From Sphingomonas sp. S-NIH.Pt15_0812 (GTDB lineage: Bacteria > Pseudomonadota > Alphaproteobacteria > Sphingomonadales > Sphingomonadaceae), in the NCBI RefSeq assembly GCF_003951315.1, contig NZ_QLJH01000020.1:1-64000 (forward strand): a stretch of DNA of 64,000 bases, written 5' to 3'. The notes under the pieces were generated by a model, which was not told the DNA's origin, did no database searches, and saw only the letters and a list, made by a program, of their open reading frames with translations. Positions 25,834-34,527 of the stretch are shown here, piece after piece (within the stretch, counting starts at the first letter, position 1; each line of letters opens with the position of its first letter). The position numbers and the translations under genes were made by a program.

Positions 25834-27141
25834 ATGATGAGCCGTGAGGGACTTCGAGACCCCCTGGAAGCGAGGGTCATGCGCAAGGTGACCTGGCGGC
25901 TGCTGCCGTTCCTGATGCTCTGCTACCTTCTCGCCTTTATCGACCGCGCCAATATCGGCATGGCGTCGCTGCAGATGAACGCCGATCTGGGCTTGAGCAG
26001 CACCGTCTTCGGCTTCGGCGCCAGCCTGTTCTTCATCGCCTATTTCCTGATGGAGGTGCCGAGCAACCTCATGCTCCAGCGCGTCGGTGCGCGGCTATGG
26101 ATCGCACGGATCATGGTGAGCTGGGGCATCGTCTCGGCGGCCATGGCTTTTGTGTGGAACGTCGAGTCTTTCTACGTCATGCGCTTTCTGCTCGGCGCGG
26201 CGGAGGCCGGCTTCTTCCCGGGCGTGATCCTCTACCTGACCTACTGGATGCCGCCGCTCTACAGGGGCCGAACATTGGCCTTGTTCGCGGTGGCGATCCC
26301 CTTGTCGAGCTTCATCGGCTCGCCGCTTGGCGGGGTCCTGCTGTCGCTCGACGGCGTAGGTGGCCTGCACGGTTGGCAGTGGCTGTTTCTGTGCGAAGGG
26401 CTGCCGACGATCCTGCTTGGCCTGGCGTGTCTGCGCGTGCTCACCGACCGTCCCGCTCAGGCCGAGTGGCTGGACCCGGATGAGAAGCGCTGGCTGAGTG
26501 CCGCAACTACCGCCGCCACCGACGGCCGGCCGATGGTACACGGCTCCGCCTGGGGGCTGATCCGTACGCCGGCCTTCTGGGCGATGGTGCTCGCCTGTTG
26601 CGGCGCGTCGGCCGCTGGCAGCGTGCTGGGGGTGTGGCAGCCGCAATTGCTCAAATCCTATGGTTTGACCAATCTCGAAACGGGACTGGTCAATTCGGTC
26701 CCGTACGGCGTGGCAGCGATCGCGATGGTGCTGTGGGGACGCCATTCCGACGCCACCAACGAGCGGCGCTGGCACACAGCGCTGCCCCTGCTTCTGATCG
26801 CGGCGGGCGTATTGGGTACCTTCACCCTCACCGGGCTTGCGCCAACCGTGCTGCTGCTCACCTTCGTGCTGATGGGCGCCTACTGTTTCAAGGGGCCTTT
26901 CTGGAGCATGGCGTCGAGCTGGCTGTCCGCCGGTACCGCGGCAGCGGGCATCGCCGCGATCAACGCGACATCCAACCTGATCGGAGGTGGCCTGATGGTG
27001 AATGTCTACGGCCTGATCCACGCCCGGACCGGCAGTCACGTTCTCGCACTGATGCCGCTTGCTGGCTTGACCATAGGCAGCGCACTGGCCGTGATCATCG
27101 TCGGGCGGCAAGCGCGCGCCCAGCCGGTGGTGGCTGCATGA
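25834..27141 (+). CDS. MFS transporter, anion:cation symporter (ACS) type
   Basis: A 435-residue, 12-helix permease. LPFLMLCYLLAFIDRANIG near the start, then LGLSSTVFGFGASLFFIAYF and EVPSNLMLQRVGARLWIARI, is the hallmark of the ACS branch that imports organic anions such as tartrate, phthalate, hexuronate or 4-hydroxyphenylacetate. The start at 25834 is chosen because GGAGAGGA precedes it by 7 bases; there are neighbouring GTG and ATG codons at 25831 and 25837. It probably carries the locus substrate across the inner membrane after the TonB receptor. Confidence 0.93.
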   Translation: MMSREGLRDPLEARVMRKVTWRLLPFLMLCYLLAFIDRANIGMASLQMNADLGLSSTVFGFGASLFFIAYFLMEVPSNLMLQRVGARLWIARIMVSWGIVSAAMAFVWNVESFYVMRFLLGAAEAGFFPGVILYLTYWMPPLYRGRTLALFAVAIPLSSFIGSPLGGVLLSLDGVGGLHGWQWLFLCEGLPTILLGLACLRVLTDRPAQAEWLDPDEKRWLSAATTAATDGRPMVHGSAWGLIRTPAFWAMVLACCGASAAGSVLGVWQPQLLKSYGLTNLETGLVNSVPYGVAAIAMVLWGRHSDATNERRWHTALPLLLIAAGVLGTFTLTGLAPTVLLLTFVLMGAYCFKGPFWSMASSWLSAGTAAAGIAAINATSNLIGGGLMVNVYGLIHARTGSHVLALMPLAGLTIGSALAVIIVGRQARAQPVVAA

Positions 27142-27179
27142 GCCGCCACGATCAGGATCGACGTGCAGGGAGATCGAAG

Positions 27180-28238
27180 ATGAAGACCTTGCAACATGTC
27201 CTTCTCGCCGCGACAGCATTATTGACGGCACCTACCCTGGCACAGGACCGCGCTATCTCACCAAATGGTGGTCGGCCCGAGATCCATGATGTCGAGGAGA
27301 TGCGGCGGATCGGCGGCTATACTGCGCCCGGCGCACGTGCCTATGCGGATCTGGCCGCGCAGGCTGGCGGCAAGGTGTGGCCAGTGACCCTCTACTATCG
27401 GTGTCAGGCGGTCCGCGAACGACGTCCATTGAAGGCGCCGGCACCGAAGCCGATCGAAGTCTTCGATCACGTTTATTCGATCGGTACGGCCGAGAACAAC
27501 ATCTGGGCGATCGATACCGACGACGGCATCCTGCTGCTCGATGCGCTGAGCAGCGAGGCGGACGCGCGCGATGTCATCGTCGCCAACATGAAGACGCTGG
27601 GCTTGGACCCCAAGCGTATCCGCATCATCGTCATCACCCATAATCACTTCGATCACTTTGGCGGCGCGGCCTATCTGAAAGCCTTGTCGGGCGCGAAGAT
27701 CGGCATGAGCCGCGCCGACTGGACCGGCAAGCCGATGATGGGGACGCTGCCTGTGAAGGCAGGTGATGATTTTTTCATTGAGGACGGTCAGACTATCACT
27801 CTTGGTGGCCGGTCCGTCACCGCCCTTCTAACACCAGGGCACACACCTGGGACGATTTCCTTGCTGTTCCCGGTCAGCGATCACGGCGTACCGCACATGG
27901 CGTCCCTATTCGGGGGGCAGGGTTCGCCGCGGGATGTCGCCGCGCTCATGATCTTTCGTCATTCGCTCGACCATTTCGCCGATTACACCGACCGGATGCA
28001 GGCCGATGTCGTGCTGTCCAACCACACGGTGGGCGATGATGGCCTCACCCGGGTGGCCGCTTTGCAGCGGCGACGCGCCGGTGAGCCCAACCCTTATGTT
28101 GTCGGTCGGGAAGGCGTGATCCGCTATGACGCCGAATGGCGCGGCTGCCTCAGTGCCGATATCGATCAGGCGATTGCAGGAGGTGGTATCAAGCCGGGCA
28201 CTCGCGCTATCAAGCAAACCGGCGGAGGCGCGTGGTGA
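27180..28238 (+). CDS. Secreted metallo-beta-lactamase-fold hydrolase (B3-like)
   Basis: A 352-residue protein with a signal peptide (KTLQHVLLAATALLTAPTLA). The zinc site is visible as THNHFDHFGG (HxHxDH), then LLTPGHTPGTISLL (His) and SNHTVGDD (last His). The layout follows subclass B3 metallo-beta-lactamases and related lactone or ester hydrolases. ATG has GGGAG upstream. Its place after an ACS permease and a 2-hydroxyacid dehydrogenase argues for a periplasmic catabolic hydrolase rather than antibiotic resistance, but a beta-lactamase side activity cannot be excluded. Confidence 0.9.
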   Translation: MKTLQHVLLAATALLTAPTLAQDRAISPNGGRPEIHDVEEMRRIGGYTAPGARAYADLAAQAGGKVWPVTLYYRCQAVRERRPLKAPAPKPIEVFDHVYSIGTAENNIWAIDTDDGILLLDALSSEADARDVIVANMKTLGLDPKRIRIIVITHNHFDHFGGAAYLKALSGAKIGMSRADWTGKPMMGTLPVKAGDDFFIEDGQTITLGGRSVTALLTPGHTPGTISLLFPVSDHGVPHMASLFGGQGSPRDVAALMIFRHSLDHFADYTDRMQADVVLSNHTVGDDGLTRVAALQRRRAGEPNPYVVGREGVIRYDAEWRGCLSADIDQAIAGGGIKPGTRAIKQTGGGAW

Positions 28239-28435
28239 GCATGTGCACCCTCCCGGGCGAGATCATCGCGCATGTCGTGGCGCACTGTCCCGGTCGTACG
28301 GATGAGGCTCTCCAGCCACGCTTTGGTATGAGCTATAACACGTGGCGCAAGATCGCTGCTGGCAAACCGATCAGAACCACCGTCGCGGCTCGGTTGATCG
28401 AGCGGGTCAAGGCAGAGGCGCAGCCACAGGCTTAG
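28235..28435 (+). CDS. Small HTH-like protein
   Basis: A 66-residue product. The GTG at 28235 overlaps the hydrolase stop as GTGA and has GGAGG 7 bases upstream; the ATG at 28241 is an alternative. The C-terminal half RFGMSYNTWRKIAAGKPIRT, then VAARLIERV, resembles a Cro/CI-type helix-turn-helix in which YNTWRKIAAG would be the recognition helix region. Probably a DNA-binding or adaptor protein co-expressed with the catabolic operon. Family not firmly recognised. Confidence 0.6.
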   Translation: MSMCTLPGEIIAHVVAHCPGRTDEALQPRFGMSYNTWRKIAAGKPIRTTVAARLIERVKAEAQPQA

Positions 28436-28663
28436 GTATGCAGCCATGAAGGTTCATGAATGTCCAAAGTTGGGTGGCTTAGAAAGTCGCAGGAATAGCT
28501 GCTTCTGGGTCACTTCGGATCGCCTTCGGTTTCCCGCTGCGTGGCGTTCGATCACTTGTACACCTGTACACCCTGTTGTACCCCTAACTGTGCAACTCGC
28601 CGACAGACGGGCTGCACGGCGACGCAAATTCAATGACTTAGCGCGCGGGTATAATAGGTCAGG

Positions 28664-28682
28664 AATCCTGTCTCCCCGACCA
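28664..28682 (+). repeat. tRNA-Pro 3'-end-like attachment core
   Basis: AATCCTGTCTCCCCGACCA fits the last 19 bases of a tRNA exactly: three T-loop bases, a 5-base T-stem strand (CCTGT), a 7-base acceptor strand (CTCCCCG), discriminator A and CCA. From memory it matches alphaproteobacterial tRNA-Pro whose 5' end is CGGGGAG. No 5' half is present upstream, so this is not a tRNA gene. Such 3' fragments mark att sites of tyrosine-recombinase islands. Confidence 0.5.
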
Positions 28683-28755
28683 TCCGCAGCTAAGTCTTTG
28701 ATTTCGCCTCTTAACGACGGCGCTCAGGGACGGCTGTACCCCTTGGGGTGGCGGA

Positions 28756-28900
28756 ATGGGCTTTTCGAACGTGGCGCTGCGCGGCAGTCGCTACTGGTGG
28801 CGCACCACGGTAACCGGGTCTAACCGTCCTGTGCTGTCGAGACGCCGAGCGGTTACGCGGATTGTTGATCTCCAGGCCATGAACGGGCGTTGCAACGAAG
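28756..28900 (+). pseudogene. Possible tyrosine recombinase N-terminal remnant
   Basis: The frame opening MGFSNVALRGSRYWWRTTVT resembles the first residues of many sphingomonad tyrosine-type recombinases (a FxNVxLRGxTYWWRR-type start). After about 35 residues the similarity fades and no catalytic R..HxRH..Y domain follows. It lies 74 bases after the tRNA-like core, the usual place for int. Weak on its own; the neighbour makes it plausible. Confidence 0.3.
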
Positions 28901-28996
28901 CTACGCGCTATCGCGTGAGCTCCGATCGCGACGTCCCCGCCTCGATAGAAGAAGCGCTTGCAGGGATATTGGCATCGCGACCGGTGTTACCCTTTG

Positions 28997-29998
28997 ATGC
29001 TTCGTCCCTTTCTCGCTGCCGCCGCCTGTTCGGCCCTGCTTTCAACCGTTGCCTCGGCGCAAACCGCGCCGCTCGGTGCCGATCTGGAGCGGTTCGACTA
29101 TCCTGCCCCCGTGCACTGGTTCGAGGCGAGTTCGCAGGGCCATCCGGTTCGCATGGCCTTTCTCGACTGGCCCGCGACCGCCACGCCCAACGGCACGACG
29201 GTTGTCCTGCTCCACGGCAAGAACTTCTGCGCCGCGACCTGGGGCGATACCGCGCGCGGGCTGGCGGCCGCAGGCTACCGCGTCATCGCGCCGGACCAGA
29301 TCGGCTTTTGCAAATCTTCGAAGCCGAGTGGCTATCAGTACAGCTTCCACGCCATGGCCGCGCTGACGGCGGCGCTGCTCGACCGGGCCGGGGCCGGCAA
29401 GGTCGTGCTGGTCGGCCATTCGACCGGCGGCATTCTCGCCACCCGCTTCGCGCTTCTGTACCCTGAGCGGGTCGCGAAGCTGGTGCTGGTCAACCCGCTC
29501 GGCCTCAACGACACGCTGAGCGAAGGCGTGCCCTATACCGACCTCGGCAAGCTGCGTGCCGAGGAAGCCAAGACCGACGCGTCGTCGATTAAGGCCTATC
29601 AGCTCCGCAACTATTATCATGGGGTCTGGCGGCCAGACTACGACCGGTGGGTCGCCATGCTGGCCGGGCAATATGCCAGCCCCGATGGTGACACGGTGCG
29701 CGATGCACAGGCCCGTCTGTCCGATATGATCCAGACCCAGCCGGTCGCGGCCGAGCTGCCGCGCTTGGCGGTTCCGACCACGCTCATCATCGGCCAGCGC
29801 GACTTGACGGCCTTTCGGGCGAACAGTGCGCCCGAGGGCCAGCGTGCGCGCGTCGGCACCGTGCCGCAGGCCGCCGAGGAGGCGGTGAAGCGCATCCCCG
29901 GCGCGCGCCTGATCCGCCTGGACGATCTCGGCCATTCGCCACAGGTCGAGGCGCCCGCCGAGTTCCTGCAATCGCTTCGCTCTGCGATGACGCCGTGA
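28997..29998 (+). CDS. Secreted alpha/beta hydrolase
   Basis: A 333-residue protein with a signal peptide (LRPFLAAAACSALLSTVASA). The fold is an alpha/beta hydrolase: oxyanion region VVLLHGKNFCAATWG, nucleophile elbow VGHSTGG, acid in IIGQRDLTAF and base in LDDLGHSPQVE. The TQxG-like PDQIGFCKSSKP loop resembles haloalkane dehalogenase/epoxide hydrolase-type members. The ATG at 28997 places the signal peptide at the N-terminus; an upstream start at 28958 is less likely. The GTG of the next gene overlaps its stop, so both are co-translated. Confidence 0.92.
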   Translation: MLRPFLAAAACSALLSTVASAQTAPLGADLERFDYPAPVHWFEASSQGHPVRMAFLDWPATATPNGTTVVLLHGKNFCAATWGDTARGLAAAGYRVIAPDQIGFCKSSKPSGYQYSFHAMAALTAALLDRAGAGKVVLVGHSTGGILATRFALLYPERVAKLVLVNPLGLNDTLSEGVPYTDLGKLRAEEAKTDASSIKAYQLRNYYHGVWRPDYDRWVAMLAGQYASPDGDTVRDAQARLSDMIQTQPVAAELPRLAVPTTLIIGQRDLTAFRANSAPEGQRARVGTVPQAAEEAVKRIPGARLIRLDDLGHSPQVEAPAEFLQSLRSAMTP

Positions 29999-31047
29999 AG
30001 CGATATGCCTGCGCGCTGGCGCTTCTCCTCGCCAGCGGTTGCGATGCTGCCCCCGCACCACGGCAAGCGGCCGTGTCCGGCCCGGTCGAGACGCGCGGTT
30101 TGGACAGCGCCATCCTGGCCAACACCGTTGCCCAAGCCAGCCGTCTTCCCCGGCTCCGCTCGCTGCTGGTCCTCCGCGACGGGCAGGTGCTGGCCGAGCA
30201 GCGCTTCAACAGAGGGCCGCCGCTCGACCGGCCGGTCAACATCAAGTCCGCGTCCAAGTCGGTCCTGTCCGCATTGGTCGGCATCGCGATCGCGAAAGGC
30301 GTGCTGACCGGCATCGACCAGCCCGTGCTGTCGGTGCTTGGCAGCGATGCGCCGCTCGATCCCGACCCGCGCCTTGCCCGGCTGACCGTCGAGGACCTGC
30401 TGACGATGCGCGCGGGACTGGAGCGGACGTCGGGTGAGAATTACGGGCGCTGGATGTCCAGCCGCAACTGGGTCCGCTTCGCCCTCGCGCGCCCGTTCGT
30501 CGATGAGCCGGGCGGCGCGATGCTCTACTCGACCGGCAACACGCATCTGCTGTCGGCGATGCTGACCCGCGCGTCGGGACGCGACACCTACGTCCTGATG
30601 CGCGAGTGGCTGGCGGAGCCGCTCGGCATCACCATCCCGCCATGGTCGCGCGATCCGCAGAGCATCTATTTCGGCGGCAACGATATGATGATGTCGCCGC
30701 GCAGTCTGGCGCGGTTCGGCGAACTCTATCGCCTGGGCGGCGTGATCGACGGACGGCGGATCGTTCCCGCCCGCTGGATCGCGGAAAGCTGGACTCCTCG
30801 CACCGTATCGCCGTGGAGCGGCGGGCAATATGGCTATGGCTGGTTCGTCGGCACCAGTCGTGGCCATCCGCTGCGCTTCGCCTGGGGCTATGGCGGGCAG
30901 ATGCTGTTCATCGTGCCAGACCTGAAGCTGACGGTCGTCATGACCTCCGATCCCAGCGGCGCGCGGGACAATGGCCATATCGCCGCGCTCCATGCGCTGC
31001 TCGACGACGGCATCGTGCCCGCCGCCGAGCGGGGTGGAGCAACGTGA
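29995..31047 (+). CDS. Serine hydrolase, class C beta-lactamase/esterase family (lipoprotein)
   Basis: A 350-residue protein. The leader KRYACALALLLASGCDA has a lipobox-like LASGC, so it is probably a lipoprotein. The catalytic SxxK is in NIKSASKSVLSAL, the Tyr motif YSTGN follows, and the third motif region is GYGWFVGTSRGHPLRFAWGY near the end. Such proteins are esterases, peptidases or true AmpC enzymes; lack of a clear KTG box points to an esterase. GTG start overlaps the upstream hydrolase stop as GTGA. Confidence 0.9.
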   Translation: MKRYACALALLLASGCDAAPAPRQAAVSGPVETRGLDSAILANTVAQASRLPRLRSLLVLRDGQVLAEQRFNRGPPLDRPVNIKSASKSVLSALVGIAIAKGVLTGIDQPVLSVLGSDAPLDPDPRLARLTVEDLLTMRAGLERTSGENYGRWMSSRNWVRFALARPFVDEPGGAMLYSTGNTHLLSAMLTRASGRDTYVLMREWLAEPLGITIPPWSRDPQSIYFGGNDMMMSPRSLARFGELYRLGGVIDGRRIVPARWIAESWTPRTVSPWSGGQYGYGWFVGTSRGHPLRFAWGYGGQMLFIVPDLKLTVVMTSDPSGARDNGHIAALHALLDDGIVPAAERGGAT

Positions 31048-31060
31048 CGGGCGAAGACGC

Positions 31061-32233
31061 TCAACCGCGATGCACGACCGCGCCGATGCGGACGGCGTCC
31101 AAGCCGAGCCATGCCGCCATCCGGTCCAACTCAACCTGAAGCCGGGGCAGCGTATCGGCGGGCGCTCGCGGTTCCAGCGTGACGCGGTGCGCGAGCAGCA
31201 GCCCGGCCTGCCGATCCGCTTTCAGATCGACCCTGCCGACCAGCGCCTCGTCCATCAGGAAGGGCAGCACGTAATAGCCGTGCGTGCGCCGGTCCTGCGG
31301 GACATAGATTTCGATGCGATAGTGGAAGCCGAACAGGCGTTCGGTGCGGGACCGCTCCCAGATCAACGGATCGAACGGCGCGAGCAAGGCAGCGCCGCGC
31401 ACCCGGCGCGGCACGGTCGCGTCGCGATGCATCCATGCCTTCTGGCTCCAGCCTTCGACCCGCACCGGCACGAGCACGCCATCCTCCGCCAGATCGGCGA
31501 TGGCGTGATCGGCTTCGGCGGGTTTCAACCGGAAATAGTCGCGCAGGTCGCTGGCGGTCGCGACGCCCAGCGCACGAGAGCTCCGTTCGATCAAGGCGCG
31601 TTGCGCCGCCTCAACCGGTGGCGTCGGGAGCGCCAGTACCGCTGGCGGGATAACCCGCTCGGTCAGGTCGTACAGGCGCGCGAAGCTGCCCCGCCGGGTC
31701 GCGGTGGTGATCTGCCCGGACCAGAACAGCCATTCGAGCGCGTGCTTGACGTGGCTCCATTCCCACCAACCGCTGCGGCTGGACCCGTTCTCGAAGTCGG
31801 CGGCTGTTAGCGGGCCTTCGGCGGTGATCCGTTCGAGCACGGCGTCAGCCTCGTCCCGACGCTCGGTCGCGAACCGCCGCAGCGCCTGGTAGCCGATCTC
31901 GCCCCGCTCAGCCCGCGCCATGCGCCAGCGGAGCAGGGGGTGGAGGTCGAGCGGCAGCAACGACGCCTCGTGCGCCCAATATTCGAACATGCGCCGCTGC
32001 CGTTTCGGCCCCCACGCATCGCCCTCCAGCAAAGCTCGGTCATAGCCACCGAGCCGCGAGTACGCGGGCAGATAGTGCGCTCGCGTCAGCACGTTGACGC
32101 TATCGATCTGGAAGAGGTTGAGCCGCTCGGCGGTGCTGCGCAGGTGACGAGCGGACGGGTTGACGGGACGCGGACGACCCAAGCCCTGCGCCGCCAGGAC
32201 GATCCGACGCGCTTCGCGGTTGGAGATGCTCAT
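31061..32233 (-). CDS. Winged-helix DNA glycosylase-like protein (YcaQ/AlkZ family)
   Basis: A 390-residue protein of the HTH_42 family. The N-terminal segment LNLFQIDSVNVLTRAHYLPA contains the QxD motif that is catalytic in AlkZ/YcaQ glycosylases, and the tandem winged helices carry WSHVKHALEWLFWSGQITTA and LLAPFDPLIWERSRTERLF, the family's C-terminal beta-barrel signature. E. coli YcaQ unhooks interstrand DNA crosslinks and AlkZ azinomycin adducts. The start at 32233 (MSISNREARRIVLAAQG) aligns with the family start. Converges on the serine hydrolase gene with 13 bases between stops. Confidence 0.9.
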   Translation of the reverse strand: MSISNREARRIVLAAQGLGRPRPVNPSARHLRSTAERLNLFQIDSVNVLTRAHYLPAYSRLGGYDRALLEGDAWGPKRQRRMFEYWAHEASLLPLDLHPLLRWRMARAERGEIGYQALRRFATERRDEADAVLERITAEGPLTAADFENGSSRSGWWEWSHVKHALEWLFWSGQITTATRRGSFARLYDLTERVIPPAVLALPTPPVEAAQRALIERSSRALGVATASDLRDYFRLKPAEADHAIADLAEDGVLVPVRVEGWSQKAWMHRDATVPRRVRGAALLAPFDPLIWERSRTERLFGFHYRIEIYVPQDRRTHGYYVLPFLMDEALVGRVDLKADRQAGLLLAHRVTLEPRAPADTLPRLQVELDRMAAWLGLDAVRIGAVVHRG

Positions 32234-32319
32234 GTCCGACGAATTCGACCTTGGAAAGCGGCGCGTCAATCTGGCGCTCCGGTGATGGATGGACCGGCTT
32301 CAAGCGTTATCGCTTTGCT

Positions 32320-33213
32320 TCATCCTTCGTCGCTAAACGCCGAAACCGCCATCTCGACAAAGGCGCGCAGGCCTGCCGTCATGCGACGATCGGGCAGGCG
32401 GACAAGCGTCAGCGGACGAGGTTCGGGCGCGTGATCCGCCATGACCGGGATCAGACGCCCCGACGCCAGATCACTGTCCAGCGTCATCTGGGATTGCAGG
32501 ATGATGCCATAGCCCGCGACCGCCGCTTGCCGTAGGGCGGCCGCGTGGTTGATGCGCAGGCGCGGCGGGGGCAGCGGTACGACATGCGCACCACCCGGAC
32601 CGACCAGCGTCCATCGATCGTCCGCACCGAATTGCGCGAAGCCGATCAGCCGATGTTCGCGCAAGTCGTCGGGCGTCACCGGATGACCGTAGCGCTCCAA
32701 ATAGGCCGGCGCGGCAGCGAGCATCAGCCGATAGGGAGCGAGCGGATGGGCGACCAACCAGTCATCCTCCAGCGCGCCGATCCGAAAGGCCAGGTCGAAG
32801 CCTTCCTCGATCAGGTCGATCTTGCGGTCGCCCAGCACCAGTTCCGCCTGCATGTCCGGAAAGCGGTCGAGATAGGCGGCCAGCAAGGGCGCGACCCGTT
32901 CGGTGCCGAAGGCGACCGGTGCGGCGATGCGAAGCCGACCGACCGGCGTCTGCGCCACCTCGGCACCCACCGCTTCGGCGATCGCGACATCCGCCAGCAC
33001 GCGACGACAGGATTCGGCGAAGCGTCGACCGGCCTCGGTCGGCGACAACCGCCGGGTCGTCCGGTGCAACAGACGGGCGTCGAGCCGCGCTTCCAATGCA
33101 TTGACGTGCTTGGCCACCATCGTCGCCGAGATGTCGTGCGCCTTGGCCGCGGCGGTGAAGCTGCCGAGATCGACGACCGATACGAAGATCGCCATGCTGG
33201 TCAATCGATCCAT
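32320..33213 (-). CDS. LysR family transcriptional regulator
   Basis: A 297-residue LTTR. The N-terminal helix-turn-helix reads MAIFVSVVDLGSFTAAAKAH, then VNALEARLDARLLHRTTRRL; the effector domain begins near GRLRIAAPVAFG. The ATG at 33213 has AGGGG 6 bases upstream. It is divergent from the quinone oxidoreductase at 33340, and the gap holds the palindrome GATGT-C-ACATC at 33233-33243, a candidate binding site. The CrgA/AaeR-like group it resembles often controls a neighbouring oxidoreductase. Confidence 0.93.
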   Translation of the reverse strand: MDRLTSMAIFVSVVDLGSFTAAAKAHDISATMVAKHVNALEARLDARLLHRTTRRLSPTEAGRRFAESCRRVLADVAIAEAVGAEVAQTPVGRLRIAAPVAFGTERVAPLLAAYLDRFPDMQAELVLGDRKIDLIEEGFDLAFRIGALEDDWLVAHPLAPYRLMLAAAPAYLERYGHPVTPDDLREHRLIGFAQFGADDRWTLVGPGGAHVVPLPPPRLRINHAAALRQAAVAGYGIILQSQMTLDSDLASGRLIPVMADHAPEPRPLTLVRLPDRRMTAGLRAFVEMAVSAFSDEG

Positions 33214-33339
33214 TGCAAACCCCTGGTTTGAAGATGTCACATCCTATGCGGCTGTTTCGGCTACGGTCCAGCAGGCATCCCCCAGTCATTGACAACCGGG
33301 ACAAGGATGATCGGCGATGGGCGTGTCGAGGATAGGGCG

Positions 33340-34311
33340 GTGAAGGCGTTGTTCTTCGACCGGTTCGGGGGACCTGAGGTCCTGCGCTATGGCGCTCTTC
33401 CGGATCAGGCGCTGTACGCCGGTTCGGTCTTGGTCGAGACCAGCGCGGTCGGCCTGAACTTCGCCGACATATATCGCCGCCAGGGGGTCTATGTGCTGGA
33501 CGGCGAGGCGCCATGGATCGGCGGCTATGAGGGGGCGGGACGCATCGTCGCGGTCGGGACCGGCGTCGAGCGCTGGCGGGTCGGTCAGCGGGTCGGGTTT
33601 CTCGACGTGCCGCGCGCCCATGCCGAACGGGTCTGCGCGCCCGCCGACCGTCTGGTCGCGCTGCCGGACGATATCGACGACCGCACGGCCGCCGCGCTGT
33701 TGCTGCAAGGCGTGACGGCGCAATATCTGGTTGAGGATAGCGGCAGGCTGGCTGCTGACGACCGGGTGCTGGTGCAGGCCGCGTCCGGTGGTGTCGGGCG
33801 GCTGGCGGTCCAGATGGCCGTGGCGTTGGGCGCCGAGGTCCACGCACTGGCCTCGACCCCGGCCAAGCGCCAACAGGCGCGGTCGAATGGTGCAAGCGCG
33901 GTTTATGGCTATGACGATTGGGTGGCGAAGGTGCGGCGGGCGACCGGAGACGGCGTCGATGTGGTCTATGACTCGATCGGCACCACGCTCCACGACAGCC
34001 TCGCCGCCTTGCGTCCCGGTGGCCGTGTGGTGATCTTCGGCAAGGCGGGTGGTACGCCGCCTGTGATCGATCCGCTGTCGCTGATGGAGCAGTCCAAGGG
34101 CGTCGTCGGCGGCGATCTTTGGACCTATCTGAACCGCGCGGAAAGCCGACAAAGCCGCGCCGACCGGCTGTTCGCGGCCTTGCGGGCCGGCACGATTACC
34201 GCGCCCGCCATCACCGCCGTCCCGCTGAGCGAGGGAGCCGCCGCTCATCGCCTGCTGGAAGATCGCAGCTTCGCGGGCAAGATTGTCCTGATCCCCGACG
34301 GTCCACGGTAA
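33340..34311 (+). CDS. Quinone oxidoreductase (zinc-independent MDR family)
   Basis: A 323-residue NADPH:quinone reductase-like enzyme. VGLNFADIYRRQGVY and PWIGGYEGAGRIVAVG are the QOR substrate-domain signatures, and VQAASGGVGRLAVQMAVALG is the NADPH motif. Zinc ligands are absent. GTG at 33340 is preferred (GAGG 8 bases upstream); an ATG at 33307 would leave no room for a ribosome site. Likely one- or two-electron reduction of quinones or enones. Control by the divergent LysR gene is inferred. Confidence 0.92.
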   Translation: MKALFFDRFGGPEVLRYGALPDQALYAGSVLVETSAVGLNFADIYRRQGVYVLDGEAPWIGGYEGAGRIVAVGTGVERWRVGQRVGFLDVPRAHAERVCAPADRLVALPDDIDDRTAAALLLQGVTAQYLVEDSGRLAADDRVLVQAASGGVGRLAVQMAVALGAEVHALASTPAKRQQARSNGASAVYGYDDWVAKVRRATGDGVDVVYDSIGTTLHDSLAALRPGGRVVIFGKAGGTPPVIDPLSLMEQSKGVVGGDLWTYLNRAESRQSRADRLFAALRAGTITAPAITAVPLSEGAAAHRLLEDRSFAGKIVLIPDGPR

Positions 34312-34527
34312 CGATGATCGCTGGTGGGGGCCTGCCATGCTCAGCTATGATGCACGGCATACCCTACGATTATGAGATCGCGGCGCGCCAGGCATAAGCA
34401 TTTGGTTTTCCAGTCTCTGCTTATACTGCCCGGACAGGCCGTATTCCGCTCAAGCGATCGCTGCCCCTGAGAGGGAAGGTCGGCGCGGTGGGACGGTCGC
34501 AAACCCATCCCGCCGAACCTGCGACCG

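Larger units (their letters stand above)
28436..28996. other. Non-coding stretch with integrative-element scar
   Basis: About 560 bases, more AT-rich than the flanks, with no intact gene. Short frames here (such as 28446-28823) lack start signals and coding bias. It holds the tRNA-like segment at 28664-28682 and a recombinase-like N-terminus from 28756. At 28557-28585 there are repeated TGTACACC/TTGTACCCC words of unknown meaning. The signal suggests an old integration site whose element has been lost. Confidence 0.5.

Noticed and set aside
27180..28238. Reading the B3-like hydrolase as an antibiotic-resistance beta-lactamase.
   Set aside because: The zinc motif is shared by many lactone and ester hydrolases, and the operon (permease, hydroxyacid dehydrogenase) points to catabolism.
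28446..28823. A 125-codon frame in the 28.4-29.0 kb stretch.
   Set aside because: No start signal, no protein-like pattern, and it runs through the tRNA-like segment.
34312..34527. A short frame near 34351 (MHGIPYDYEIAARQA) and weak -35/-10-like words.
   Set aside because: Only about 15 residues, no ribosome site, and the promoter-like hexamers are only 14 bases apart. The 216-base gap otherwise shows nothing.
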